DNA of 55,653 nucleotides from Sedimentisphaerales bacterium (GTDB taxonomy: Bacteria; Planctomycetota; Phycisphaerae; Sedimentisphaerales; SM23-30): contig JAFGKT010000068.1 of the NCBI GenBank assembly GCA_016928435.1, positions 1-55,653 on the forward strand. Direction: 5' to 3'. Positions 44,239 to 54,000 of the stretch are shown here, one piece after another (within the stretch, counting starts at the first letter, position 1; each line of letters starts with the position of its first letter). Made by a program: the position numbers and the translations under genes. The notes beneath the pieces are model-generated. The model was not told the origin of the DNA and made no database searches. It worked only from the letters and a program-made list of their open reading frames with translations.

Positions 44239-44619
44239 TTACATTTCTCCTTTCCACAGCCCGTGAACATTGCAGTATTCACGCGCGGTGACCTTTTCAG
44301 CATCGATGGTAAATGTCGCTTCCGGCGCCATGCCCGGTTTTAAATATTCCGTGTACACTTTGCCGTCCGCTTGAATCTCGATCCATTGAATGTAATGGTT
44401 CTCTTCCATGGGGTGCGGCACACTGCCGACAGTCACCTTGAAACCGCCCGGGACTTTTTCGATGACCGGAACATGTTTCTCGGTCTTGGCGTCGGCCGTC
44501 TTGGCTTCCACCGGATGCATCATCGTCCCGCAACAGAGCATATGCCGATAATCGCCCCAAATCATTTCAATCACATTGCCGCACTTGTCACATTTATATA
44601 GTTCCAATCTGTTTGCCAT
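44239..44619 (-). CDS. dfx: Desulfoferrodoxin (two-iron superoxide reductase)
   Basis: Reduces superoxide to hydrogen peroxide without making oxygen. 126 residues. The N-terminal desulforedoxin Fe(Cys)4 centre has C10, C13, C29 and C30 ([16 protein letters not shown]). The catalytic Fe(His)4Cys centre has H49 in the EKHVP motif (E47, K48), H69 and H75 ([12 protein letters not shown]), then C116 and H119 (EYCNVHGLW). The start [11 protein letters not shown] at 44619 has AGGAG 7 nt upstream; the longer frame to 44694 runs through the promoter region. It is first of dfx-ftn. Strong indicator of an anaerobic or microaerophilic life style. Confidence 0.97.
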   Translation of the reverse strand: MANRLELYKCDKCGNVIEMIWGDYRHMLCCGTMMHPVEAKTADAKTEKHVPVIEKVPGGFKVTVGSVPHPMEENHYIQWIEIQADGKVYTEYLKPGMAPEATFTIDAEKVTAREYCNVHGLWKGEM

Positions 44620-44936
44620 TTTTGTCTCCTGTAAAAGAACAAGACCATTTAAGTTCCCAACCCCATTATGTTGTGTCCAACAATCGCGACACAATCGCTA
44701 TAAGCAGTAAAAGAGTCTATGCACAGACATATCTAGTACCAATATAGCGGGGCGTTTTTCCTATATGTCTTTTTACTATAGGCGCCCAAGTGATGCGAGT
44801 CAAATAATGATAGTGTGCTTCCCTATTTGTGGGCCCACCAATGCCCATAGCTGCAACCCAGCCTCCCTGGGCGCAGAATTACACCTATTTTATCTCTCTT
44901 GTTTTTATGTAAAGCTAGTTTAATTCAGTTTTTACG
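44620..44936. other. Intergenic region upstream of dfx
   Basis: About 320 bp without a gene, holding the dfx promoter region and the dyad at 44671-44694. A short hairpin CCCAG / CTGGG (about 44861-44875) lies toward the end of the neighbouring secreted-protein gene. No classical promoter stands out. Confidence 0.5.
44671..44694. promoter_or_regulatory. Candidate operator dyad upstream of dfx-ftn
   Basis: Perfect inverted repeat TTGTGTC-N10-GACACAA, 52 bp before the dfx start. Arm spacing puts the half-sites 17 bp apart. It does not match the Fur or PerR consensus. The size fits a dimeric regulator. Confidence 0.6.
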
Positions 44937-47603
44937 TTAGAACTCGTGATAGTCAGTCGCTTGAAAAGGCGGGTCCACCGTGTTGCCGTCAAATTGTATC
45001 GTAAAGGGCACGGTTCCCTCGCGGTCCGCCATAGGCATCGGCGCGTTCTGGATAATAAACAGGAACATGTTCGCCTGGAAGTTAAACAGCGCGATTATGA
45101 TTTTGCCATCAGGATTATCCGCCGGCCGTATGTAAATGTAGCTGGCCCCCGCACCCCGCATACCATGTCCCTGCGCGATAGTTTCGCTGTAGCTGTCCAC
45201 ACCATCGCCCCATTGTATGGTCGTATTCGCCACCGTTAAGGCGATCCCACCGACTCTGTTCTGCACAGCAATATTGCCGCGTAGGGTTAGATTGGCGTTG
45301 CCTCCCGCCGCCGCGGTTACCGTAGCGTAGGTAAGTTCTATTCTGTCAGCCGTGCCTCGCAGGAACGACAATGGCACGGCACCTTCATATTCCGCCGAGA
45401 CTACCACTGTCCCCAAGTCCAATTCAAACGTAACCGGACTGCTAAGGCCCGTAAGGTCCAAACTTCTGCCGATCAGTATGAATGTTCTCGACCGCATATT
45501 CAGCAGCATTATGCTTCCGCCTTGTCGCAGCACATATACGCCTGAAGGACTGGCAACCATCGGGAAGCAGATATCGCCGTTCACTGCCGGGCTGATGTGT
45601 ACTGCCGCACATTCCAACTGCGCCAATGATTCCTCCAACTCAGCCATTTGCTCAGCCAGACTATCGCCGCTGATACGCATAAAACGGCCCGTAGCGATCA
45701 CCATGTCGTTGCCGGCACTCACCGCGATCGGCTGGAAGCGGTCCAATCGAATGCCTAACTCCGATATCCCTTGGAATTGCACCGTGACAGTCTTATCGGC
45801 GGTCATTATTACGCTGTTGGTTGTGCTCACGGAGCTGTCGTTTTGCGTGCCCGACCAACTAGCTACTTCAAATCCCGGATCCGCCTCAGCCGTTACCGTT
45901 ACTTCGGTCCCTGCCGCGAATGTGCCGCCTGCCGATATTGTGCCATATCCGCCGTCCACCTGCGTTGTCAGCGTGTAATAAACCGTCGGTATCAGCTCAA
46001 ACGTTACGGTCACCGTCGTGTTATCGTTTACAGTTACAATGTTGCACGGGTCGGTTGAGCCATCATTATCAGTACCGGACCAGCTTGCCACCTGATACCC
46101 CGTGGCTGGGTCAGCATACAAATCAACCACAGTACCTTCCGGGTAGTCCCCGCCGTCGCTGATGGTTCCATTGCCGCCGTCCACCTGCGTTGTCAGCGTG
46201 TATATTGTCGCTGGAATCAGCTCGAACTCCACCGTCACCGTCTTGGCCGCCGTCATCGTTACCGTATTGGTGGTACTCGTCGAGCCGTCATTCTGGGTGT
46301 TGTTCCACGCCTTAACCCGATACCCCGTTGTAGGCGAGGCCGTTAACGTTACCACTTCATCTTCCGGATATGTCGAACCCGTAACCGGCAATATTGTTCC
46401 GCCCACTCCGCCCACCACCGAAGTTGTCAGCATATACGTTGTCTCCGGTACAAGCTCAAACTCCACCGTCACCGTCTTAGCCGCCGTCATCGTCACTGTA
46501 TTGACCGTACTTGTCGAACTGTTATTGTTCGTCCCCGTCCAAGCCTTAACCCGATACCCATCCCCCGGCGTAGCAGTCAAAGTCACCACCGTATCTTCTT
46601 CGTAGCTGCCTCCCGAACCCGGCAAAAGCGTCCCGCCCGTACCGTTCACTACCGATGTCGTCAAAACATAGTTTGCCGGCCCGCTCGGTATCAGCTCGAA
46701 CTCCACACTCACGGATTTGTTCGCCGTCATTGTTACGGTATTGGTCGTACTCGTCGAACTGTTGTTATCCGTACCCGTCCAACCCTTGACCCGATACCCC
46801 GTTGATGGGTTCGCCGTCAGCGTCACCACCGTGTCTTCTTCATAACTGCTGCCCGAGGCCGGCAATATCGTTCCGCCAGCTCCCCCAACCACCCCGGTCG
46901 TCAGCGTGTGCATTGTCGGCGGTATCAGTTCAAACTCCACCGAAACCGTCTTATCCTCCGTCATCGTAACCGTATTCGTCGTCCCCGTAGAGCCATCGTC
47001 ATCCGTCCCCGTCCAAGCCTTAACCCGATACCCCTCCGCCGCGTTCGCTGTCAGCGTTACAATCTGATCCTCATCATAGCTTCCCCCAGATACCGGCAAT
47101 ATCGCACCCCCAACCCCATCAACTACCGATGTCGTCAGAGTGTGCGTGGGGATAACAGGAGCTATTGTAATCGTATCTAATGTGCCTTCGGGTAGAGTCT
47201 CTCCGTTCATTACAGTTCCACCTGTGAAAGCTAAAAGTGTTACCGTAATACTTTCAGTGACGGTTATTGGCAGTCCATTAATTATGACTGTAGGGCCAGT
47301 GATTGGTTCCCCACCAAAAGCTATCATTGCGCTACCCGAGTACCGTCTAGACTGGTTGTTATTTCCCGGCACGGCTGCAATTTGTACAGCAGTGCCTTCA
47401 AAGACTGCAAAAGATGTGGCTTCAGATATTGTGCCTGTTCCATTTGTAATTTGAACAGCAACGTCCAATCCTACAAGCGAATCACCTTCCTCAATCGCCA
47501 CGCTCAACGTTTCAGTGGTTTCATCGTAGCTGAGATCAAAATCTGAATAGGCATAAGTTGCCAGTATTAAGGTGAGCAGTACCACTAGTATTCTTCCACG
47601 CAT
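44937..47603 (-). CDS. Secreted protein with six InlB-B-like repeats
   Basis: 888 residues. Signal peptide about 1-19 (ILVVLLTLILATYA). An N-terminal beta domain (about 20-150, LSVAIEEGDSLVGLDVAVQI ... NGETLPEGTLDTITIAP) resembles the PEP-CTERM protein nearby. Six tandem repeats of about 70-78 residues follow, each like TLTTSVV-GG-G-ILP-SG-SY-EDT-VTLTA-P-GYRVKAWTGT-N-S-S-TNTVTM-A-K-VTVEFEL, the InlB B-repeat / Listeria-Bacteroidetes type. The C-terminal ~270 residues are unrecognised. No PEP-CTERM or LPXTG is seen. The ATG at 47603 has GGAGG 6 nt upstream; the ORF's TTG two codons earlier is less likely. Confidence 0.85.
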   Translation of the reverse strand: MRGRILVVLLTLILATYAYSDFDLSYDETTETLSVAIEEGDSLVGLDVAVQITNGTGTISEATSFAVFEGTAVQIAAVPGNNNQSRRYSGSAMIAFGGEPITGPTVIINGLPITVTESITVTLLAFTGGTVMNGETLPEGTLDTITIAPVIPTHTLTTSVVDGVGGAILPVSGGSYDEDQIVTLTANAAEGYRVKAWTGTDDDGSTGTTNTVTMTEDKTVSVEFELIPPTMHTLTTGVVGGAGGTILPASGSSYEEDTVVTLTANPSTGYRVKGWTGTDNNSSTSTTNTVTMTANKSVSVEFELIPSGPANYVLTTSVVNGTGGTLLPGSGGSYEEDTVVTLTATPGDGYRVKAWTGTNNNSSTSTVNTVTMTAAKTVTVEFELVPETTYMLTTSVVGGVGGTILPVTGSTYPEDEVVTLTASPTTGYRVKAWNNTQNDGSTSTTNTVTMTAAKTVTVEFELIPATIYTLTTQVDGGNGTISDGGDYPEGTVVDLYADPATGYQVASWSGTDNDGSTDPCNIVTVNDNTTVTVTFELIPTVYYTLTTQVDGGYGTISAGGTFAAGTEVTVTAEADPGFEVASWSGTQNDSSVSTTNSVIMTADKTVTVQFQGISELGIRLDRFQPIAVSAGNDMVIATGRFMRISGDSLAEQMAELEESLAQLECAAVHISPAVNGDICFPMVASPSGVYVLRQGGSIMLLNMRSRTFILIGRSLDLTGLSSPVTFELDLGTVVVSAEYEGAVPLSFLRGTADRIELTYATVTAAAGGNANLTLRGNIAVQNRVGGIALTVANTTIQWGDGVDSYSETIAQGHGMRGAGASYIYIRPADNPDGKIIIALFNFQANMFLFIIQNAPMPMADREGTVPFTIQFDGNTVDPPFQATDYHEF
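45771..47144 (-). repeat. Tandem repeat array encoding six InlB-B-like domains
   Basis: Six in-frame units of roughly 210-235 bp. Units 1-4 are the most alike; units 5 and 6 diverge (start TLTTQVDGG, use ASWSGT for AWTGT). Likely grown by duplication. Confidence 0.85.
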
Positions 47604-47651
47604 CTTCAACCTCCATGTTTAATGAATGTGTGCCTCCATAAACTCGCTTAA

Positions 47652-48200
47652 TCAGGGGGCTGTGTTTTCGATTCTATGAAACACAAGCGTTTTACCTGGG
47701 CGATCAGGGTCTTCTGTTGCCCAACCGATGACTTGGCCAATATCTCGCCAGTTCGTGGTCCAGGTGTGCCCATCTTCTGAAATAGTACCTACGAAATTAT
47801 CTGACTTGTACCCTTCTATTTGTCTACCATCGGGGTGTTCAATAATGAATAGCTGATCATTGATGCTCAGGTTTAACAATCTATTACTCGCATCGTATTC
47901 AGTATTACATTGTCCAATGTAATATGTTATTATTTCGCCAGTAGCAAGTTGAATAATCGCCCCTCCTTCTTCGACAGTAATCGGTATTCCAGCATTATTG
48001 ATAAAAGAAACAAGCTGCCCTGATTCGTCAAATGTGACTTGCCATCGATTATCTCCGGAGTCGCCAGATACTGCCCATGTTCCAGCGTAGGGCGACACAC
48101 CATCTTCTGATTCAACCTGGATTTCTTGGTCAGGGTGACACCCCGTGGTTGTGATTCCGGATGTAATTAGTACCAGTAGCCATAATACAAGAGATTTCAT
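47652..48200 (-). CDS. Predicted lipoprotein
   Basis: 182 residues. Signal MKSLVLWLLVLITSG with lipobox TTTGC (about residue 20). The mature protein has a small beta-rich domain of the kind found in lipocalin-like or META-like lipoproteins (AGTWAVSGDSGDNRWQVTFDESGQLVSF ...), ending VFHRIENTAP. No catalytic motif seen. GGAG lies 8 nt before ATG 48200; the open frame continues upstream to 48347 but without a signal sequence. Same strand as its secreted neighbours. Confidence 0.7.
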   Translation of the reverse strand: MKSLVLWLLVLITSGITTTGCHPDQEIQVESEDGVSPYAGTWAVSGDSGDNRWQVTFDESGQLVSFINNAGIPITVEEGGAIIQLATGEIITYYIGQCNTEYDASNRLLNLSINDQLFIIEHPDGRQIEGYKSDNFVGTISEDGHTWTTNWRDIGQVIGWATEDPDRPGKTLVFHRIENTAP

Positions 48201-48332
48201 CACTTTTACTCCATTATATGATAGTGATTTGGCTTTATCACATGATAGCTTACCGCATAAATCAGCAAAGAGCGTGAAAAAAGTAAGAAATTTAGCTTCA
48301 CCCCCCATCCCTGCAGTAGTATGCGCATAAAC

Positions 48333-48364
48333 AAGCGAGGCGAGCAATTAAGCACGCCCCGCTT
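48333..48364 (-). terminator. Terminator after the PEP-CTERM gene
   Basis: Stem AAGCGGGGCG / CGCCTCGCTT (one mismatch) with a 12-nt loop on the minus strand, followed by GTTTATG. It lies 40 bp after the PEP-CTERM stop. Confidence 0.6.
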
Positions 48365-48404
48365 CGAAATCATCTAACCTCCCTAAAGAGGTCTTACCAG
48401 TTTC

Positions 48405-48923
48405 TTAGGCGCGACGACGACGTAGCAAAGCCAAGCCACCGAATCCCAAGAGACTCATCGTAATAGGTTCTGGCACAATAGTGATCGAATCAATTACACC
48501 GGCGGGAAGGTTTTCTCCGTTTAGAGGAGTACTTACGCCACCTTGGCAATAGAGCTCGATAACGCCTTCGGTGCCACCAACAACCATGCCGCCAAGGAAT
48601 ATCCCATCAGCCATGGTAAGGGGGGCTTGACCAAAAATGCCAGCACCTGAGTAACGACGCAAAGTGTCATCATTACCAGCAACAGGACCGATTGGCGAAA
48701 AGGTCCAACCACTGTAAATAACGCTAGCCGAACTCAGTGTGAGGTCGCCCGAAGCAACTCGTACGGCGAGATCAAAACCTGCCAATGAATCACCAGCATC
48801 ATTAAGCATGACGCCCATGTTCCCGCCAGGTTGGAGGTCTACTTTATCGTAATCTAAAACGATAGCAGCACTTGCTACACTTGCCATACCAAGAACCAAA
48901 ACAATTGCCAACAACTTCTTCAT
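48405..48923 (-). CDS. PEP-CTERM sorted secreted protein
   Basis: 172 residues. Signal peptide MKKLLAIVLVLGMASVASA (1-19). One beta domain follows (AIVLDYDKVDLQPGGNMGV, SLAGFDLAVRVASGDLTLSSASVIY, LNGENLPAGVIDSITI). The C-terminal sorting signal is VPEP, a hydrophobic stretch (ITMSLLGFGGLALL) and RRRRA. It should be processed by an exosortase (not in this window) and anchored or released at the cell surface. AAGGAG lies 7 nt before ATG 48923. The domain resembles the N-terminal domain of the InlB-repeat protein downstream. Confidence 0.88.
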   Translation of the reverse strand: MKKLLAIVLVLGMASVASAAIVLDYDKVDLQPGGNMGVMLNDAGDSLAGFDLAVRVASGDLTLSSASVIYSGWTFSPIGPVAGNDDTLRRYSGAGIFGQAPLTMADGIFLGGMVVGGTEGVIELYCQGGVSTPLNGENLPAGVIDSITIVPEPITMSLLGFGGLALLRRRRA

Positions 48924-49059
48924 TACAATTCTCCTTCTGGCTTTTGAAGTCTCTCTCACTTCATTAAGCCGCATTGTGCCATTCGTCCTACATCATTACA
49001 CAAGATGTCAGAATCAAACAGCTTATTATTTTTCAATCTAAAACAGAAATCACAATCAA

Positions 49060-49977
49060 TTACGGAACTGGGACACAAGAGCCAGCAAGCGGGCAAGTCA
49101 AGAAGCCAGCACCACCGGGATCAATAACTTTGAACAAATCACCAGTAGTACACACACCATCGTAATTGAAGTCACCGCATGCGTTGCTCAAGAAACCGGC
49201 ACCGCCCGCATCGATAACCAAGAAAAGGTCACCAGTTGTGTTCACGCAGTCGCCATTACCATCACCAGAGCCAAAGCATGTGTAGCACCAGCAGGCTGGT
49301 TGGCCCCAAGCGTTCCACTGAGCAACATCTGCTGCAGTAATGACATGGCCGCTTGAATCAGTCATACCTTCAACGAAGCATGCTGTGTTAAAGTCCACTC
49401 TGGTGGCTGCACCATCTTCATAGACGGGGATCACGGTGAAGGTGCTGCCGACCACGCCGCCGCGGAGGCCATCAGCCGCTACGGTAACGTTGGTGTAGCC
49501 AGCGCCGCCGTCAGCCAATTGGATTCTGACCAAAGTACCGGTCAACGGACCAGCAACCTGGTTCTCATCCAAACGACCCATGCAAAGCGAGAACGTATCG
49601 CAAGGATCGGTAGGAGCACCGGCTGCGTTCGGGTTGGCCATCGGATGGCCGTCGCCGATTTCGTAACAAGGATCGCAAGGATCCCAGTCAGCCGGATCAA
49701 AATCCGAACCAACAGCGTCATGTGCGAAGTCGATAAACACCGGGTAGCACGGATCGGTTTCGATCACGTCACACGGCTCAACTGTCGCACCGTCAGACAA
49801 AGCGATTGTCAAACTGTAGGCAACCGGCACACTCGGGGCACACGGATCTTGATTGACGGAATACTCAACCGCCAAAACGCCGCTGCCTTCATCAACTAGG
49901 CTGATGTCCACGGTATTTACAGCCGAGGCCACCGTAGCCATCATCAAAACAATTAAACTAACACATAACTTCTTCAT
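49060..49977 (-). CDS. Secreted dockerin-domain protein
   Basis: 305 residues. Signal peptide MKKLCVSLIVLMMATVASA (1-19). A Cys-rich N-terminal domain (20-235), possibly cohesin/beta-sandwich-like, has repeated DPC motifs (NQDPC, ETDPC, DPCDPC). A C-terminal dockerin-like pair follows (about 236-296): GDGNGDCVNTTGDLFLVIDAGGAGF and GDFNYDGVCTTGDLFKVIDPGGAGF, each with a Ca-binding loop and a GGAGF end. The first loop has an insertion (GDCVNTTGD). GGAG lies 7 nt before ATG 49977. It lies upstream of the PEP-CTERM gene on the same strand, behind a long leader. Confidence 0.85.
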   Translation of the reverse strand: MKKLCVSLIVLMMATVASAVNTVDISLVDEGSGVLAVEYSVNQDPCAPSVPVAYSLTIALSDGATVEPCDVIETDPCYPVFIDFAHDAVGSDFDPADWDPCDPCYEIGDGHPMANPNAAGAPTDPCDTFSLCMGRLDENQVAGPLTGTLVRIQLADGGAGYTNVTVAADGLRGGVVGSTFTVIPVYEDGAATRVDFNTACFVEGMTDSSGHVITAADVAQWNAWGQPACWCYTCFGSGDGNGDCVNTTGDLFLVIDAGGAGFLSNACGDFNYDGVCTTGDLFKVIDPGGAGFLTCPLAGSCVPVP

Positions 49978-50300
49978 TTCTAAACTCCAACTCTGAACAG
50001 ACAAGATATTAACGCAGACTTGTCCATGCCGAGCCGTTTGCCAAAAGAATGATGAGCTTATCGCCTCTAATCGTTGCGTTCTGTTATACGCTAAAAATCT
50101 GTTTGCGACTTAGCTCGGTTAACGCCTCTTCGCCTCAAGCCCTCTAACATCCGCACACACGGATGACGGCTTTCAGGCCAAACGGTCCGACCCACGATTC
50201 ACTTTTCGCCAAGCCTCCTTTCTCGTCTCGTTTCAAATAAAGTCCTTCTTTATCCAAAACTTGCGACACAGACCTGCAAAACGGCCTACCATCTCAAGCT
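49978..50300 (-). other. Long, potentially structured leader of the dockerin gene
   Basis: From a predicted promoter to the start codon is about 320 nt. On the minus strand it contains hairpin CATCCG-TGTGTG-CGGATG (50149-50166), GGC-CTGAAA-GCC, and two related purine-rich stretches (AGGAGGCTTGGCGAAAAG and AGGGCTTGAGGCGAAGAG). I could not fit it to a known riboswitch class. Confidence 0.4.
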
Positions 50301-50305
50301 ATTTA

Positions 50306-50334
50306 AGATTAGCAAATCAAAGCCGTTAGGTCAA
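50306..50334 (-). promoter_or_regulatory. Predicted promoter of the dockerin gene
   Basis: On the minus strand: -35 TTGACC (50329-50334), 17-bp spacer, -10 TAATCT (50306-50311). The -35 is strong and the -10 weak (3 of 6). Confidence 0.45.
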
Positions 50335-51036
50335 GCGATTTCTTGCTTTTTCTCGCGCCCAAGCAACTCCATAATACCTTTATCGGCATATTAATTACGA
50401 GCGGTTTACTCGGGTTTGCGATAGTCTGCTTGGCTGGCCCAGCGAAACTACAACCAATATTCTGTTTTCAATTTAAGGCACTCTCTCTCTATTATAGAAG
50501 TGCTCTCTAAGCTCACGTCAGTCTCACAGCAAAGCGCGGGCCAACAGTAAAATTCAGCTGTTTTTTCACCGTCAAACCTGCAATGCCATATCAAAGCCGC
50601 ATTTACAGCGTTATATACATTCATATTTTGTCCAAAAATAAATTCCGCTTTTGTCAGCTATGTTGAATTGAGGCAACGCTTTTAAGTCAAATTGTCGCGC
50701 AATTACCATAAATGCCTTAATTGTAAGATTTTACACTTGCGTGGCGTGTGAGCAACGTGTTACGCAAAAGAAAACTTTATGGGGCTGGTTTCTTTAATCA
50801 TTATATCATCGGGGTTTACAGGCAAAGTCGGCTATTGCTTGCGTCAGAATCGACTAATTTCTTAGACGATCTCCGCTATCAGTCTCAAAACTCGCTTATC
50901 ATATTCCTGTTCCGTAGGTTACTAGCCGATTTAAGTCGCCCTGACCGATAACAAATTAAAGGTGTCTCGGGACTGCCAATGTGGTCCTGCCATAATTTTT
51001 TCTGTTCTATACTATATTTATTAGGTATGTCCGAAT
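50335..51036. other. Intergenic region between divergent dockerin and debranching-enzyme genes
   Basis: About 700 bp, A+T-rich, without a supportable gene. It contains a CT microsatellite (about 50480-50490) within a GCACT/AGTGC dyad. A weak hairpin AACAG/CTGTT followed by TTTTTT lies near 50543-50567. Near the start of the next gene TATACT (51008-51013) could be a -10. The open frame at 50748-50951 shows no ribosome binding site or protein signature. Confidence 0.5.
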
Positions 51037-54000
51037 ATGCCGCAGCAGATCGACAACATATCCGAGCTAGTTTCGATAGACTACCAGCCCCGCCAGAACC
51101 GTAATATGCTCCAATTTAGCGTATTGCAGATTCGAGTGCAGGTAACCCGTCGCGATCCGGACTTAGTTGGTCCATTACGCGTGATGATTCGTACTAACCT
51201 GAACCAGGCAGGCAATATCAGGCGTCAGATAATCGACGCGGTAGAGAAAGGCCAGCACTACTCCACCGATTACTATGACATTTCAGCCACCTACGACGCT
51301 GAGACGCAGCAATACATGGCGGATATACTGTTGTATGACGTGGGCTATTTTGAGTTCAAAGTGCGCGCGGAATCGACTCTGCGGGATCGCCCTTGGGTGC
51401 GTTGGGCGGATGGGCCTAATGTTGGGATTAGTGTTACGCCGTTGGAATATGCGCGCAACAATTCGATCTATTGCGCGTTTATTAGGCAGTTTGTTGAGAA
51501 CAAGAATCTCCCCAGTCTGAAAGATACGCAACTTGAGGAGACGATAAAGGGGTTGGAGGATAGGGGTGCTTTTGTTCTGCCTCCGGGTGGGAATTTCGCG
51601 AATTTTTTGGAGGCGTTGCCTTTTATCATTCGTGATTTGGGGATGAAGATCATTCATTTTCTGCCGATCAACCCGGTGCCGACTTCTTATGGTCGTATGG
51701 GCATGTACGGCAGTCCTTACGCGACGACAGATTATTTCGGTATCGATCATACTTACGCCAGTTTCAGCAAAAGCAAAACAATTGAAGATCAGTTTATTGA
51801 TGTTACCAGTACGATTCACGGCTACGGAGGCAAAGTTTTTTTGGATATGGTCATCAACCATACGGGTTGGGCCAGTTCCATCGCGTTTACTCATAAACAT
51901 TGGATCGAGGCGGATGAGGACCGTCGGTTGGTTTCGCCGGGCGCTTGGGGAGTGGTTTGGGAAGACTTGATCGAACTTAACTATGAGCATCAAGACTTGT
52001 GGCAATACATGGCACAGGTGTTTTTGGTTTGGTGCGAGCGGGGTGTAGATGGTTTTCGTTTAGACGCTGGTTATATGGTGCCGTTGAAGGTATGGCGCTA
52101 CATCATCTCCAAGGTTCGGCAAGAGTATCCCAATACGGTATTCTTGCTCGAAGGGCTAGGCGGTCCATGGGAGACAACCGAGCGGCTGTTGACTGACGGC
52201 CAAATGAACTGGGCCTACTCGGAGCTGTTCCAAAACTACAGCCGCAAGCAGATACTTGATTATCTGGCCTATGCTCAAAAGGTTTCCAGTCAAAAGGGGG
52301 TTCTGGTTCATTACGCGGAGACGCACGATAACGATCGCTTAGCCAAGAAGGGTGCCGCTTACGCCCGGATGCGGCTTTACGTGTGCGGCTTTACTTCTTT
52401 TAGTGGCGCATGGGGTTTTGCCAACGGCGTGGAATGGTTGGCCACAGAGAAAATAAACGTTCATCGCAACAGCGGTCTCAATTGGGGGGCTGCGGACAAT
52501 CTGGTGGAGGACGTCGCCCAGATCAATCGCGTTTTGGCGCAGAATCCCGCGTTTTGGCGCAACGACAATATCGAAATTGTGGATGTGCATAACGAAGACA
52601 TTTTGGCGTTCATTCGTCGCGACGCAGCCACGGAAAACTTTGTTATCTGCGCGATCAATCTGAATGTGAATAAGTCAGCGAAGTTGCAGTGGAATATTCT
52701 GCCTCCCAGCCGTGCCATGGCTGAGGCCAACGAAGCCGCCGCGGCTATGCTTAATTTGCTCACCGACGACGTGGAGGATTGGCCCATTGACAGCATTCTA
52801 GAAGCGGAACTGCCGCCGGGCCGTTGCGTAATCTACAGTCTTTTGCCCTATGGCAATTACGAAAGGCCCAAGGTCCCGGCTTTATTGTCTCTCAATCCGG
52901 ATCGTATCGCATTGATTTATAAGATTCTGCTGAGTCGTTTTCAGCCGCAAGAAATCGGTCGTATCGACCAAGATCAACTATTAAATCAGATCACGGATTT
53001 TCGCCGATTTATTGTGTTGGTGAACACGTCTTCGATTTTGCAGATACTACGGGGCGATATCTCGCAGATGCTGGCTGAGATAGACGATGATATGGTCGAG
53101 CAATACTCAGACGTTTGGACGTTCCGATCTTCCAGCAAGCAATTTATCATATCCGGCGACAAATGGCTGATGGTACACACCTTTGTGCCTTGCACCGCTT
53201 ATTTACAGATACAAAACAACGAGACTTTGACGATGGAGTCTATCGCTTGCGGCGACGAACCGGGGCACATGGTGTTTTTTCCGCCTTTGTCAGAAAACGA
53301 AAGCGCGATGCTGACGTTCAATTGGAAGATACAACGCGACCAGATGATCCAGCGTCAGTGGGAGAGTAAGTCTTATCCGATCTTATCGGTTCCTTCCGGT
53401 CACAAAGCCGTGCGGCCCCACAAAGTCTATCCGCTACGTGTTGACAAAGAGCAGCTCAAGGACAATTACGGTACGGTATTATTGACTAATGGCCACGGTT
53501 TGCACTGTCAATGCCCGGCCTTGCCCGGCGTGCAGAATTCCAAATACGAAAGTATGTTCTGTCTTGCGCCGGCTGGAACCAATCCAACGGTTCGTTGCTC
53601 TTTGGTCAAAACCATTAGAGAGACGGTACAGGTTGGGCGGAAGTTCTATGACTTAGACGAAAGTTTTTTCACGGGTTTCACCCGCTATCCGCAGCCCAGT
53701 TGGCGTTTTACTTATAATGATGGACAATATTCGGTGGTACTGGAGCGTACGATAGTAATGCCTCACGGCGAAAACACTCTCTATGTGAGTTATCGTCTGA
53801 TAGACGCCAATACTCCGGTTCGGTTGTATGTTACCCCTTGTGTTGAGTGTCGCAATCCGCACGAACAGCTCAAAGCTTCCAACAATCCGCAATTACGCGC
53901 GCAATATGAGCAGGCGTGCCAGCCCACTCGCGATCCGGAAGGAGTAAGTTTCAAACCGGCATCAAACATTACCTTGTCGATTTTCTCTTCCACCGCCGAG

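Noticed and set aside
44661..44690. dif-like recombination site (TTATGTT near 44667)
   Set aside because: Only the right-arm start resembles a dif core; the left arm and central hexamer do not match.
49978..50340. Cyclic-di-GMP, cobalamin, TPP or glycine riboswitch in the dockerin leader
   Set aside because: Conserved core words of these classes could not be aligned to the leader; left as an unclassified structured leader.
50748..50951. 67-codon open frame in the large intergenic region
   Set aside because: A GTG start without a ribosome binding site and composition typical of chance translation of A+T-rich DNA.
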